From Agarivorans gilvus (GTDB lineage Bacteria; Pseudomonadota; Gammaproteobacteria; Enterobacterales; Celerinatantimonadaceae): a stretch of 64,000 nt of DNA. The notes beneath the pieces were generated by a model. The model worked only from the letters and a program-made list of their open reading frames with translations. It ran no database searches and had not been told where the DNA came from. The translations under genes and the position numbers were made by a program. Location: positions 2,263,001-2,327,000 of the forward strand of contig NZ_CP013021.1 of assembly GCF_001420915.1 (NCBI RefSeq), given 5' to 3'. Every line of letters starts with the position of its first letter. Positions within the stretch are counted from its first letter, which is position 1. Shown piece by piece: positions 44,508 to 53,623 of the stretch.

Positions 44508-45029
44508 CTACCACATTAAATCATCGGGGATCTGGTAGTCTGCATACGGATCGTCCTCGTCAATCACATCTTGGCTAGGGTCGTTAATCAACACCACTAC
44601 GCTTTCATCTCGTTGGGCTATTTTTTCCGCCACAATGCTGGGAACCACTTCATAACTCTCGGCTAAAGTGACAATGGCCAGACGTCCGTTACTCAACTGC
44701 TTACGTAGCTCCTCGGTAACGTAAATCTTTTTAATCAAGCCATGATGAGTAAAGTTATAGGCATCTTCTCCGCGAGAGCGATCTAACTTGTTCATTTCAA
44801 TCAATTGCTTAATTTGTGCGGCAATCGCTTTCTTTTCTTTTTCAGCATTTTGCATCTGTGCTAATTCTGCATCACGTTGCTGTTGCTCGATGCGGGCTTG
44901 TTCAGCTGCGGCTTTGACTTCTTTGGCAAGAGTGCGGGATTTCTTATTGGTTTTACCCACTTTTTTTGCTTTTTTCTTATCAACTAAACCAGCTTTAAGC
45001 ATCTGCTCTTGCAGGGATAACTTGGCCAT
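44508..45029 (-). CDS. yaiL: DUF2058 family protein YaiL
   Basis: A 173-residue nucleoprotein-like protein matching E. coli YaiL closely at both ends: MAKLSLQEQMLKAGLVDKKK and DEDDPYADYQIPDDLMW. Between them are a basic Lys/Arg/Ala-rich helical region (~18-80) and a globular NFTHHGLIKKIYV domain. The family's exact role is not established. Divergent from recG. Confidence 0.93.
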   Translation of the reverse strand: MAKLSLQEQMLKAGLVDKKKAKKVGKTNKKSRTLAKEVKAAAEQARIEQQQRDAELAQMQNAEKEKKAIAAQIKQLIEMNKLDRSRGEDAYNFTHHGLIKKIYVTEELRKQLSNGRLAIVTLAESYEVVPSIVAEKIAQRDESVVVLINDPSQDVIDEDDPYADYQIPDDLMW

Positions 45030-45233
45030 GGGGAGTGCTTACCTTTAAATCAGTGAAATGAGTAACGCGTGGCAAAGCACGCTTTAGCCCAAATAATACG
45101 CCAAGCGGCGGCTAATTAGAACCTTCCAGCGTAGCCTGAAATAGGGCCTTAAGCACTTAAGTGCTTGATTGCTAATATTCCTCAAAAAATTAATATATAC
45201 TCTTGGTACATGATCATATTTACAGTGGTTTAA

Positions 45234-47314
45234 GTGGAACTCAGCAGCTTACCGATCACGGCCCTCAAAGGAGTCGGTGACAAACTGGCCGAAAAGTTAG
45301 CCCGCCTACAGATCCGTAGCGTGGGCGATCTGCTGCTACACCTGCCGCTACGCTATGAAGACCGCACTCGGCTGTGGCCGATCCACGACTTACTGCACGG
45401 TAGCCATGTTTCAGTGCACGGCGAAATCAGCAAAGTAGAAATAATTCAAGCGCGTCGCCGCATGCTAACTTGCCGCATCAACGATGGCAGTGGCAGTCTT
45501 ACCCTACGCTTTTTCAACTTTAACAATGGCCAAAAAGCGGCTATGCAGCAGGGCCATTGGATGCGCTGCTTTGGTGAGGTGAAACGCGGCAAGCATGGCT
45601 GGGAAATGATCCACCCAGAATACAGCATAGTAGCCGACCCCAGTGCCCCTTGGTAGACGAAAAACTCACTCCGGTCTACCCCACTACCGAAGGTCTAAAA
45701 CAACTCAACTTACGCAAACTCAGCGAACAAGCCTTTAAACTATTGCAGCAATATCCGCTGCATGACTGGCTACCAGCTGCGCTGCGCCCGCACGGTTTAG
45801 ACCTCAACCAAGCGCTAATGCTACTACATCGGCCAGAGCCCGATACCGAACTGAGCTTACTAGAAGAGGGCAAACACCCAGCGCAGCAACGTTTGGTGGT
45901 AGAAGAATTGGCCGCCCACCAGCTAAGCATGCTCAAGCTACGCCAACAGCAGCAGCGTCAAGCGGCCATTGCGCTGCCGCTAGTAAGCCAACTAGAGCAA
46001 CAGTTTCTCAAGCAACTGCCCTTTCAGCCCACCAACGCACAGCAGCGGGTGTTCGCCGAAATCAAAACCGATACTCAACAGCCTCACGCCATGATGCGGC
46101 TAGTGCAAGGCGATGTGGGCAGCGGCAAAACCTTGGTAGCCGCTTTAGCTGCCCTGCAAGCCTTGGGTAATGGTTACCAAGTGGCGCTAATGGCCCCCAC
46201 CGAAATCTTAGCCGAACAGCACGCTCTCAACTTTGTACGCTGGTTTGAACCTCTTGGAATAAAAGTAGATTGGCTAGCGGGCAAGCAAAAAGGAAAGGCG
46301 CGTAGCGAGGCCATGGCCCGCATCGCCAACGGTGAAGCCCAGATGATAGTAGGCACCCATGCAATATTCCAAGAGCAGGTGCAATTTGCTCGCCTCGCTT
46401 TAGTGATCATCGACGAGCAACACCGCTTTGGGGTTCATCAGCGCATGGCGTTACGGGAGAAAGGTGCCGCCATTGATGGCAGCAATAGCCTACCTCATCA
46501 ATTAATTATGACTGCCACTCCGATCCCTCGTACCTTGGCAATGACCGCCTATGCCGACTTAGAGCTTTCGGTAATCGATGAGCTGCCACCGGGGCGCACT
46601 CCGATTAAAACCGTGGCTCTGCCCGATAGCCGCCGCCAACAGGTGGTAGAGCGGGTCTATCAAGCCTGTCATCAAGACGGCCGCCAAGCCTATTGGGTCT
46701 GCACCTTGATTGAAGAGTCGGAAGTGTTGCAATGTCAGGCCGCCGAAGATACCGCCGAGAGCTTACAAAAGCAGTTACCCGAACTTCGCGTAGGTTTGGT
46801 ACACGGGCGAATGAAGCCCCAAGAAAAACAGTGGGTGATGGAACAGTTTAAACAGCACCAGCTGGACCTATTAGTCGCCACTACGGTGATAGAAGTAGGG
46901 GTAGATGTGCCTAACGCCAGTTTAATGATTATTGAAAACCCCGAACGACTCGGTTTGGCTCAATTACACCAACTACGCGGCCGAGTGGGTCGAGGCCAAG
47001 TAGAAAGCCACTGTGTGCTGATGTACCACAGCCCGCTATCCAAAACAGCTAGCTCACGCTTGAGTGTCTTGCGCGAGAGTACCGATGGCTTCGTGATTGC
47101 CCAGCGAGACATGGAAATACGCGGCCCCGGCGAATTATTAGGTACCAAACAAACTGGCTTGGCTGAGTTTAAAATAGCCAACCTAGTGCGTGACCAAGCG
47201 CTCATCTCCCAAGCTCAGGCCCTAGCCAAACAGCTATTACAGCAGCAACCACAAGCCTGCTCGCCCTTAATTGAGCGCTGGCTGGCTGGGCGTGAACAGT
47301 TCGCCCAAGCCTAA
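45234..47314 (+). pseudogene. recG: ATP-dependent DNA helicase RecG, split by a one-base frameshift (probable sequencing error)
   Basis: RecG remodels stalled forks and Holliday junctions. Frame 1 (45234-45656, GTG start) covers the N-terminal wedge/OB region, with LLLHLPLRYEDRT and IHPEYS. It stops at TAG right after a C4 run (45646-45649). The rest runs to 47314 in another frame, starting DEKLTPVYPTTEGLKQ. It has GDVGSGKT (Walker A), DEQHRFG, TATPIPRT, an LVATTVIEVGVDVPNA segment and the QLRGRVGRG motif. One extra C joins the two as SAPLVDEKLTPV and gives 693 residues, exactly the E. coli length. All helicase motifs are intact, so an error is far more likely than decay. Confidence 0.93.
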
Positions 47315-47321
47315 AGTAAAA

Positions 47322-47344
47322 CTTAAGCTCTTAGCCAGAGCTTA
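47322..47344. terminator. Weak terminator between convergent recG and glpK
   Basis: TTAAGCTCT/AGAGCTTAG form a short stem with a 5-base loop overlapping the glpK stop. TTTTAC follows on the minus strand, giving only a modest U-tract. Confidence 0.4.
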
Positions 47345-48850
47345 GTCTTGCGGATGATAGCAACGTCGACTGCCCTCTAGCGCTTGCTTCCAACCTTGAT
47401 ACAGACGCTGGCGCTTAGCTTCATCACCGTCAGGCACAAAACAACGGTCCGCTTGATGATGGGCAGCCAAACTGTCTAAGTCCGGCCAATAACCCACCGC
47501 TAAACCAGCTAAATAAGCGGCCCCTAAAGCGGTAGACTCAATCAAGGCGGGCCTTAGCACCTCGGTAGCCAAGGTATCGGCTTGAAACTGTAACAAGAAA
47601 TCATTGGCCACTGCGCCGCCATCGACTCTGAGTTGGCTAAGCGCAATGTTAGCATCGGCCTGCATCGCTTCCAGCAAGTCGCGACTCTGATAAGCAATCG
47701 ATTCGAGCGCGGCGCGAATAATATGGTTACGGTTGGAGCCTCGACTTAAACCCACAATGGTGCCTCGTGCATAAGGGTCCCAATACGGTGCGCCTAAACC
47801 AACAAAGGCGGGAATTAAATAAACGCCAGCACAATCGTCCACTTTAGTGGCAAAATACTCGGTATCTGCCGCGTCACGAATTAAGCCCAACTCATCTCGC
47901 AGCCACTGAATGGTGGCACCGCCCATGAAGACACTGCCCTCCAGCGCGTAATGCACCTTGCCATGTAGGCCAAATGCGATGGTGGTGAGTAAGCCATGAG
48001 TCGAAGGGACGGCCTGCTCGCCGGTATTCATTAATAGAAAACAGCCGGTACCGTAGGTATTTTTTGCCATTCCTGAAGCAAAACATTGCTGGCCAAACAA
48101 GGCCGCCTGTTGGTCGCCAGCAATGCCGGCAATTGGAATGCGGGTGCCGCCACGCCCGCCGATATTGGTTTTACCATACACCTCGGAGCAGCTACGCACT
48201 TCAGGCAACATCTGTTTAGGTATGTTCAACATCGCCAACAGCTTGTCATCCCACTCCAAGCGATGAATATTAAACATCATGGTGCGCGAAGCGTTGGTAT
48301 AGTCGGTCACATGCACCCGCCCATTAGTGAGCTTCCATAGTAACCAACTGTCTACCGTGCCAAACAATAAATCCCCAGCCTCAGCCTTTTGCCGTGCCCC
48401 TTCCACATTATCTAAAATCCACTGCAGTTTAGTGCCCGAAAAATAAGCATCGAGCTGCAAGCCACTGGCCTGTTTTATATAGTCTTGCCAGCCTTGCTCA
48501 CGTAAACGCTCACAATATTCGGTGGTTCTGCGACACTGCCATACGATGGCATTGTAGATGGGTTGGCCTGTGTGTTTATTCCACACGATGGTGGTTTCAC
48601 GCTGATTAGTAATACCAATGGCGGCCACTTGCTCACTGGCTATGCCCGCCTTGGCCAGCACTTCGGTTAAACAGGCACTTTGGCTTGCCCAAATTTCCAT
48701 AGGGTCGTGTTCAACCCAACCCGGCTGCGGATAAATTTGGCTAAATTCCCGCTGAGCGCTGGCCACTAGCTCTGCCTGCTGGTTAAAAACAATTGCTCTA
48801 GAACTGGTGGTTCCCTGATCTAAAGCAACAATATAAGTCGCTTTTGCCAT
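47342..48850 (-). CDS. glpK: Glycerol kinase
   Basis: A 502-residue FGGY kinase, exactly E. coli GlpK length, phosphorylating glycerol to sn-glycerol-3-phosphate. Motifs: ALDQGTTSSRA near 8-18, NQRETT near 81-86, SRTMMFNI, GIAGDQQAALFGQ, and the C-terminal LRVDGGAVANDFLLQFQAD. The ATG at 48850 has AAGGAGG 8 bp upstream; the longer frame is not needed. No glpF is linked. Divergent from glpR. Confidence 0.97.
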   Translation of the reverse strand: MAKATYIVALDQGTTSSRAIVFNQQAELVASAQREFSQIYPQPGWVEHDPMEIWASQSACLTEVLAKAGIASEQVAAIGITNQRETTIVWNKHTGQPIYNAIVWQCRRTTEYCERLREQGWQDYIKQASGLQLDAYFSGTKLQWILDNVEGARQKAEAGDLLFGTVDSWLLWKLTNGRVHVTDYTNASRTMMFNIHRLEWDDKLLAMLNIPKQMLPEVRSCSEVYGKTNIGGRGGTRIPIAGIAGDQQAALFGQQCFASGMAKNTYGTGCFLLMNTGEQAVPSTHGLLTTIAFGLHGKVHYALEGSVFMGGATIQWLRDELGLIRDAADTEYFATKVDDCAGVYLIPAFVGLGAPYWDPYARGTIVGLSRGSNRNHIIRAALESIAYQSRDLLEAMQADANIALSQLRVDGGAVANDFLLQFQADTLATEVLRPALIESTALGAAYLAGLAVGYWPDLDSLAAHHQADRCFVPDGDEAKRQRLYQGWKQALEGSRRCYHPQD

Positions 48851-48880
48851 GCTAAGGGCCTCCTTAGTTACTCTCACTAT

Positions 48881-48900
48881 TATGTTCTAAAAGCGCCGTA
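48881..48900. promoter_or_regulatory. Candidate GlpR operator upstream of glpK
   Basis: TATGTTCTAAAAGCGCCGTA matches the E. coli GlpR consensus WATKYTCGWWAWCGAMCATW at about 14 of 20 positions, with a good left half. It is 31 bp upstream of the glpK ATG. Confidence 0.45.
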
Positions 48901-49039
48901 ACCCCGTGTTTTATTGTGCGTTTCGTGACGCGAGTGGGCTTTGATTGAACTAGCTGTGAGCTGCACAGATGACAAAATAACCACTTGCAGTAGACTTATA
49001 AACGAGCCCTAGCGGCAAACCAATAAGGAAGCGCCCCTT

Positions 49040-49819
49040 GTGAAACAAACCCAGCGCCACATTAAAATTATTCAAACCCTGAAAAACCAAGGCTTTATAG
49101 CTACCGAGCAATTGGTTGAGCAACTCAAGGTCAGCCCGCAAACCATTCGCCGAGACCTGAACCTGCTGGCCGAAAATAATCAGATCCAACGCCATCATGG
49201 CGGCGCATCGCTACTAGGCAATAGCGTAGTCAACGATTCCTATGCCAATCGAAAAATTAAACACCAAGCAGAGAAACAGCAAATTGCCCACCAGCTTGCA
49301 GCACATATTGCCAATGGCTCGTCACTGTTTTTAGACATTGGCACCACCGCCGAAACCATTGCCCAAGCCTTGCTCAAGCACCGAGATTTAAGGGTAGTCA
49401 CCAACAATATTCACGTAGCCAAATTATTAATGGGTAACAGCGACTTTGAAGTATTGCTGGCCGGCGGAGTGGTGCGCAGCCGTGACGGCGGTATTGTGGG
49501 TGAGGCCACCATCGACTTTATTCGCCAGTTTCGGCTCGACTACGGCATCGTTACCGTTAGCGGCATCGATCTCGATGGCTCGTTATTAGACTTTGATTAC
49601 CATGAAGTACGCATTACTCAGGCGATTATTGCTAATTCCCGAACCGTCATTCTAGCCGCCGACCACAGTAAGTTTGGCCGTAATGCAATGATCAACATCG
49701 GCAACATCGCTCAAGTAGATCACTTTTATACCGACCGAGCCCTGCCCCAAGACATCGCCAGTATTGTGCAAAAGGAGAATATTCAATTACGACTGTGCCC
49801 CGCCCTTAACTCGCTCTAA
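49040..49819 (+). CDS. glpR: Glycerol-3-phosphate regulon repressor (DeoR family)
   Basis: A 259-residue DeoR-type repressor. The N-terminal HTH (IATEQLVEQLKVSPQTIRRDLNLL) is at about 21-44. The C-terminal DeoR effector domain (~75-235) has LFLDIGTTAETIA, a VVTNNIHVAKLL segment and LAADHSKFGR. It is likely inactivated by glycerol-3-phosphate. The start is GTG with AAGGAAG about 8 bp upstream. Its position between glpK and glpD and the operators found here support the name. The 3' end overlaps the convergent hydrolase gene by 14 bp. Confidence 0.93.
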   Translation: MKQTQRHIKIIQTLKNQGFIATEQLVEQLKVSPQTIRRDLNLLAENNQIQRHHGGASLLGNSVVNDSYANRKIKHQAEKQQIAHQLAAHIANGSSLFLDIGTTAETIAQALLKHRDLRVVTNNIHVAKLLMGNSDFEVLLAGGVVRSRDGGIVGEATIDFIRQFRLDYGIVTVSGIDLDGSLLDFDYHEVRITQAIIANSRTVILAADHSKFGRNAMINIGNIAQVDHFYTDRALPQDIASIVQKENIQLRLCPALNSL

Positions 49820-50558
49820 GCCAACGCTTACACACTAGCTCGGTGAGAAATTGTCGGTAACTGGAGGCTTGCACTGGGCTCGCCGCAATCAATTGCTGCA
49901 GCTCGGCGGTGCTGATCACCCCGCCCTCGCCATGGGCTAGTAGGTATTGCGCCACTTCCAACTGAACAAAGCGTTGCAGGGATGCACGATAGTTGGCGGG
50001 CTCGGAAATAGGAAAAGGCGGGATCAACTTACCTTTAACTCGCAGTATGCTATCGGCCACATACAGGGTTTTAGTCTGAGGGTGATACAACGACAAGTCG
50101 CGATCGGTATGGCCCGGACTAAACAGCACCTGCCAATCGTCAAATCCGGGCAAGGACTGACCATCAGTTAAACGCTCATCAAAACGTAACACCGCTGGAT
50201 ACCATAGTTTCACCCAAGGGCGACGCTGACAACGACCAACATAATAGGCTAAGCCAAGATCCAGTAAATGCCGAGCTCTTCCTCTCCAGCCCTGATACCA
50301 TTCGCCGGCACAATCGGCACCAGCTAGCCTCACTTGGTGGCGGCGCTGTAAAATACTGGCCGCTCCCGCATGATCGGGATGCATATGAGTCACCACTGCC
50401 AACTTTAACTGGCTAAAAGGTCGCCCTAATTGCTGAGTAATAAACTGCTCAAGCATGGGCACATCGGCTCGACTGGCCCCATCTAACAATAACAATTTAT
50501 CAGCGTACTCAACTAAAAAGATGTTTTGAATATAGCCTTGCAAGCGGTGGATCTTCAT
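49806..50558 (-). CDS. Metallo-beta-lactamase-fold hydrolase
   Basis: A 250-residue MBL-fold hydrolase. The metal motif THMHPDHAG contains H58, H60, D62 and H63; PGHTDRD and YVADS supply the later ligands. The substrate is unknown; the fold serves glyoxalase II, lactonase, RNase and thioesterase activities. The ATG at 50558 has AGGT 7-8 bp upstream. It is embedded between glpR and glpD, so a link to glycerol-3-phosphate or methylglyoxal metabolism is possible, but that is inference. Confidence 0.85.
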   Translation of the reverse strand: MKIHRLQGYIQNIFLVEYADKLLLLDGASRADVPMLEQFITQQLGRPFSQLKLAVVTHMHPDHAGAASILQRRHQVRLAGADCAGEWYQGWRGRARHLLDLGLAYYVGRCQRRPWVKLWYPAVLRFDERLTDGQSLPGFDDWQVLFSPGHTDRDLSLYHPQTKTLYVADSILRVKGKLIPPFPISEPANYRASLQRFVQLEVAQYLLAHGEGGVISTAELQQLIAASPVQASSYRQFLTELVCKRWLRAS

Positions 50559-50697
50559 CAATCATTTACCTGGTTGCTACATAAATTTAACAACACTAGA
50601 GCAAAAACTCAAAGCAAACAAGCATGCTTAGAAAAAGCCGCGGGATAGCGCAGATAAAGCGAGCTAAATAAGTGTGATTGCTCAATAAATGTTCTAT

Positions 50698-50717
50698 TAT
50701 GCTCAATAACGAAAGTA
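50698..50717. promoter_or_regulatory. GlpR operator upstream of glpD
   Basis: TATGCTCAATAACGAAAGTA matches the GlpR consensus WATKYTCGWWAWCGAMCATW at 17 of 20 positions. A second TGCTCAATAA half-site lies exactly 21 bp upstream (50679-50688), two helical turns away. The site covers two potential in-frame starts and so supports a glpD start at 50732. Confidence 0.6.
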
Positions 50718-50731
50718 AACGAGCAGCCGTC

Positions 50732-52279
50732 ATGCAAAGAGATCCGCAAGACAGTTATGATTTAATCGTCATCGGTGGGGGCATTAATGGCGTTGGCATT
50801 GCCGCCGATGCCGCTGGCAGAGGTTTACGGGTAGCCTTGTTTGAACAAAACGATCTGGCCAGTGCCACTTCATCGGCCAGCTCTAAACTGATCCACGGCG
50901 GACTGCGCTATTTAGAGCATTACGAATTTCGTTTAGTCAGCGAAGCACTAAAAGAACGCGAAGTACTGTTAAAAATGGCACCACACTTAGTTGAGCCAAT
51001 GCGCTTTAGGCTGCCCCACCGTCCTCACCTACGCCCTTGGCCTCTGATTCGCCTCGGCTTGTTTCTCTATGATCATCTGGCTAGGCGCAGCACCTTAGAA
51101 GGCTGCCACGGGCTGAAGTTTCAACAAGATAGCGTACTTAATCATCAGATCACCCGCGGCTTTGAATACTCCGATTGCTGGGTCGACGATGCACGCTTGG
51201 TAATAAGCAATGCCCTACTAGCAGCTCAACATGGCGCTTATATCGCTCCGCAGCATCAAGTGGTGGCAGCCCGGCGCCAAGCGCAACATTGGCAAGTCGA
51301 GGTGCGCGCTAGCCAAACTGGCCAAGTGCAGCACTACTACTGTAAAAACCTAGTGAATGCGGCTGGTCCATGGGTACAACAGCTAATTGAACAAACACTG
51401 CATCAAACAGCACCACGCACTATCCGCTTAGTTAAAGGCAGCCATATTGTGGTGCCGAAAATTCACCCCCAGCCGCAGGCCTATATTCTACAAAACAGTG
51501 ATAAGCGCATTGTCTTTGTCATTCCCTACCAACAAGACTACTCGTTAATTGGTACCACCGATGTGGAATATCAGGGTGATCCTGCTGCCGTTAGCATTTC
51601 TGCAGCAGAAGTAGACTATCTCTGCAAGGTAGTAAATCAGCACTTCATTCAGCAAATTAGGCCCAGCGACGTGGTGCATAGTTTTTCTGGTGTTAGACCG
51701 CTTTGCCAAGATGAATCAGACGACCCTTCTGCGGTGACCCGCGACTACACCTTAGAATTAAGTCCAGCTCAAGACGGCGCGCCATTATTATCGGTATTTG
51801 GCGGCAAGCTAACTACCTACCGAAAACTAGCCGAGGCAGCCTTAGCCCTGTTAGCCCCTCGTTTAGACTCTCTTGCAGCGCCATGGACCGAGCACTGCTT
51901 GCTACCCGGTGCTAATTTACCCACCAGCCTGGCACAATTCATCACTCAACAACAAGCGGTCAGCCACTTACCCAAGTCTTTAGTTAAACGCTGGTGTCGG
52001 CAATACGGAAGCAAAGCTGAAAAATTGCTGCAACAAGCTGACGCACACGGCCTAGGGCAGCACTTTGGTGGTGAACTCTATCAGCTGGAAGTGGACTATT
52101 TGGTCCAGCACGAGTGGGCTTGCCAAGCTGATGACATACTTTGGCGACGCACCAAGCAGGGCCTGCTTTTTAATAGCGAACAACAGCAAGCGTTGCAAGA
52201 ATACTTGCAGCAACCCACCGTTGTGCAAGGAGTATCAGCCAGCGAGCTAGCAGCATCAAATAAAAGTCAAATTATTTGA
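50732..52279 (+). CDS. glpD: Aerobic glycerol-3-phosphate dehydrogenase
   Basis: A FAD-dependent, membrane-associated dehydrogenase of 515 residues that oxidises sn-glycerol-3-phosphate to DHAP and passes electrons to quinone. Signatures: DLIVIGGGINGVGIAADAAG at the N-terminus, SSASSKLIHGGLRYLEHYEF, RGFEYSDCWVDDARL, FGGKLTTYRKLAE and the C-terminal HEWACQADDILWRRTKQG. The open frame reaches 50678, but a GlpR operator covers that stretch, so ATG 50732 is chosen. E. coli GlpD has 501 residues. The RBS is weak. Confidence 0.95.
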   Translation: MQRDPQDSYDLIVIGGGINGVGIAADAAGRGLRVALFEQNDLASATSSASSKLIHGGLRYLEHYEFRLVSEALKEREVLLKMAPHLVEPMRFRLPHRPHLRPWPLIRLGLFLYDHLARRSTLEGCHGLKFQQDSVLNHQITRGFEYSDCWVDDARLVISNALLAAQHGAYIAPQHQVVAARRQAQHWQVEVRASQTGQVQHYYCKNLVNAAGPWVQQLIEQTLHQTAPRTIRLVKGSHIVVPKIHPQPQAYILQNSDKRIVFVIPYQQDYSLIGTTDVEYQGDPAAVSISAAEVDYLCKVVNQHFIQQIRPSDVVHSFSGVRPLCQDESDDPSAVTRDYTLELSPAQDGAPLLSVFGGKLTTYRKLAEAALALLAPRLDSLAAPWTEHCLLPGANLPTSLAQFITQQQAVSHLPKSLVKRWCRQYGSKAEKLLQQADAHGLGQHFGGELYQLEVDYLVQHEWACQADDILWRRTKQGLLFNSEQQQALQEYLQQPTVVQGVSASELAASNKSQII

Positions 52280-52289
52280 ATTAAATCAA
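52276..52289. promoter_or_regulatory. FNR-like inverted repeat between glpD and arnB
   Basis: TTGAATTAAATCAA matches TTGAT-N4-ATCAA at 9 of 10 positions and lies in the perfect repeat TATTTGA-N6-TCAAATA. It overlaps the glpD stop and is about 160 bp upstream of arnB. Confidence 0.3.
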
Positions 52290-52447
52290 ATATTATTAAG
52301 CTTTGAATCATTAGGTAATTTTTTTGTTGTATTGAGCTTGCATTTTTCAAAAAAACCTGCGCAATGAAAGCCTTATCCGCTTTTAATACACCATTTACCT
52401 AGGTAGACTCTTTTACTCTTTGTAAATGGATATACAAGCTGAACACC

Positions 52448-53623
52448 ATGAATTCTACATTCTTGCCTTTAAGTCGGCCGGCCATTAAGCAGCCAGAGAT
52501 TGATGCCGTTGTTGAAGTGCTGAAATCGGGTTGGATAACCACTGGCCCGAAAAATGCCGAACTCGAAGCCGCAATAAAGGACTACACTGGCGCCCCCCAT
52601 GCCGTTGCCTTAAGCAGTGCCACCGCAGGCTTACACCTTTGTCTTATTGCCCTCGGCATCGGCCCTGGTGATGAGGTAATCACCCCATCAATGACTTGGG
52701 TATCAACGGTTAACCTGATCACCTTAGTGGGCGCTAAGCCGGTTTTTGTTGATGTCGACAAAGACAGTCTAATGACCACAGCCGAGCGTATCGAAGCGCA
52801 AATCACCGCCAAGACTAAATTAATTATTCCGGTACATTACGCTGGAGCCCCGCTCGACTTAGATGCCATTTACGCTGTAGCCGAGCGCCATCAACTACCG
52901 GTCATTGAGGATGCCGCGCATGCCATAGGTTGCCATTATAAAGGTCGCCCAATTGGTCAAACCGGACACTGCCTGTTCTCCTTGCATGCCATCAAAAATG
53001 TCACCACTGCTGAAGGCGGAATATTTACCACTCATGATGCGCAATTGGCCGAGCGGATCCGCCGCCTTAAGTTTCATGGTTTGGGAGTAGACGCCTTTGA
53101 CCGAGAAACCCAAGGTCGCGCACCGCAAGCAGAGGTGATAGAACCCGGCTTTAAATATAACATGCCAGACATTTGCGCAGTACTGGGTTTGGGCCAGTTG
53201 CAACGTCTTGAACAGATCACCCAACAGCGCCAAGCTTTGGTTGCCGCTTATCGAGAACGTTTAAGTCCACTGCCCGGCATTACTCCCTTGAGTATCCCCG
53301 ACTACCCCCATCAGCATTGTTGTCATTTGATGATCATACGTGTGGAACCCAACATTTGCGGTTTCGACCGAGACCAATTAATTGATTATCTAAAACAGCA
53401 AGGGATTGGTGCAGGTATTCACTTCAAGGCGTGCCATAGCCAAAAATACTATCGGGAAAACTACGCCAGCCGCTTTGGCGAGATCAACCCTGATTTAAGC
53501 AATAGTGAATTTAATAGCCAACGCATTTGTTCCCTCCCTCTTTTCCCCGATATGCAACTTAACGACGTAAATCGGGTCATATCAGCTATCACGCAATTTA
53601 TCGGAAATACTCATGAGGCATAA
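52448..53623 (+). CDS. arnB: UDP-4-amino-4-deoxy-L-arabinose aminotransferase
   Basis: A 391-residue PLP-dependent aminotransferase of the DegT/DnrJ/ArnB family. It transfers an amino group from glutamate to UDP-L-Ara4O in lipid A modification. The PLP lysine is K183 in FSLHAIKNVTTAEGG; EDAAHAIG (154-161) and PSMTWVSTVN also match ArnB. First gene of a seven-gene operon; arnC starts 11 bp inside its 3' end. The upstream region has no convincing PmrA box. Confidence 0.95.
   Translation: MNSTFLPLSRPAIKQPEIDAVVEVLKSGWITTGPKNAELEAAIKDYTGAPHAVALSSATAGLHLCLIALGIGPGDEVITPSMTWVSTVNLITLVGAKPVFVDVDKDSLMTTAERIEAQITAKTKLIIPVHYAGAPLDLDAIYAVAERHQLPVIEDAAHAIGCHYKGRPIGQTGHCLFSLHAIKNVTTAEGGIFTTHDAQLAERIRRLKFHGLGVDAFDRETQGRAPQAEVIEPGFKYNMPDICAVLGLGQLQRLEQITQQRQALVAAYRERLSPLPGITPLSIPDYPHQHCCHLMIIRVEPNICGFDRDQLIDYLKQQGIGAGIHFKACHSQKYYRENYASRFGEINPDLSNSEFNSQRICSLPLFPDMQLNDVNRVISAITQFIGNTHEA

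Noticed and set aside
52280..52447. Possible PmrA box upstream of arnB
   Set aside because: ATTAAG occurs once, but no second half-site at the required 5-bp spacing was found.
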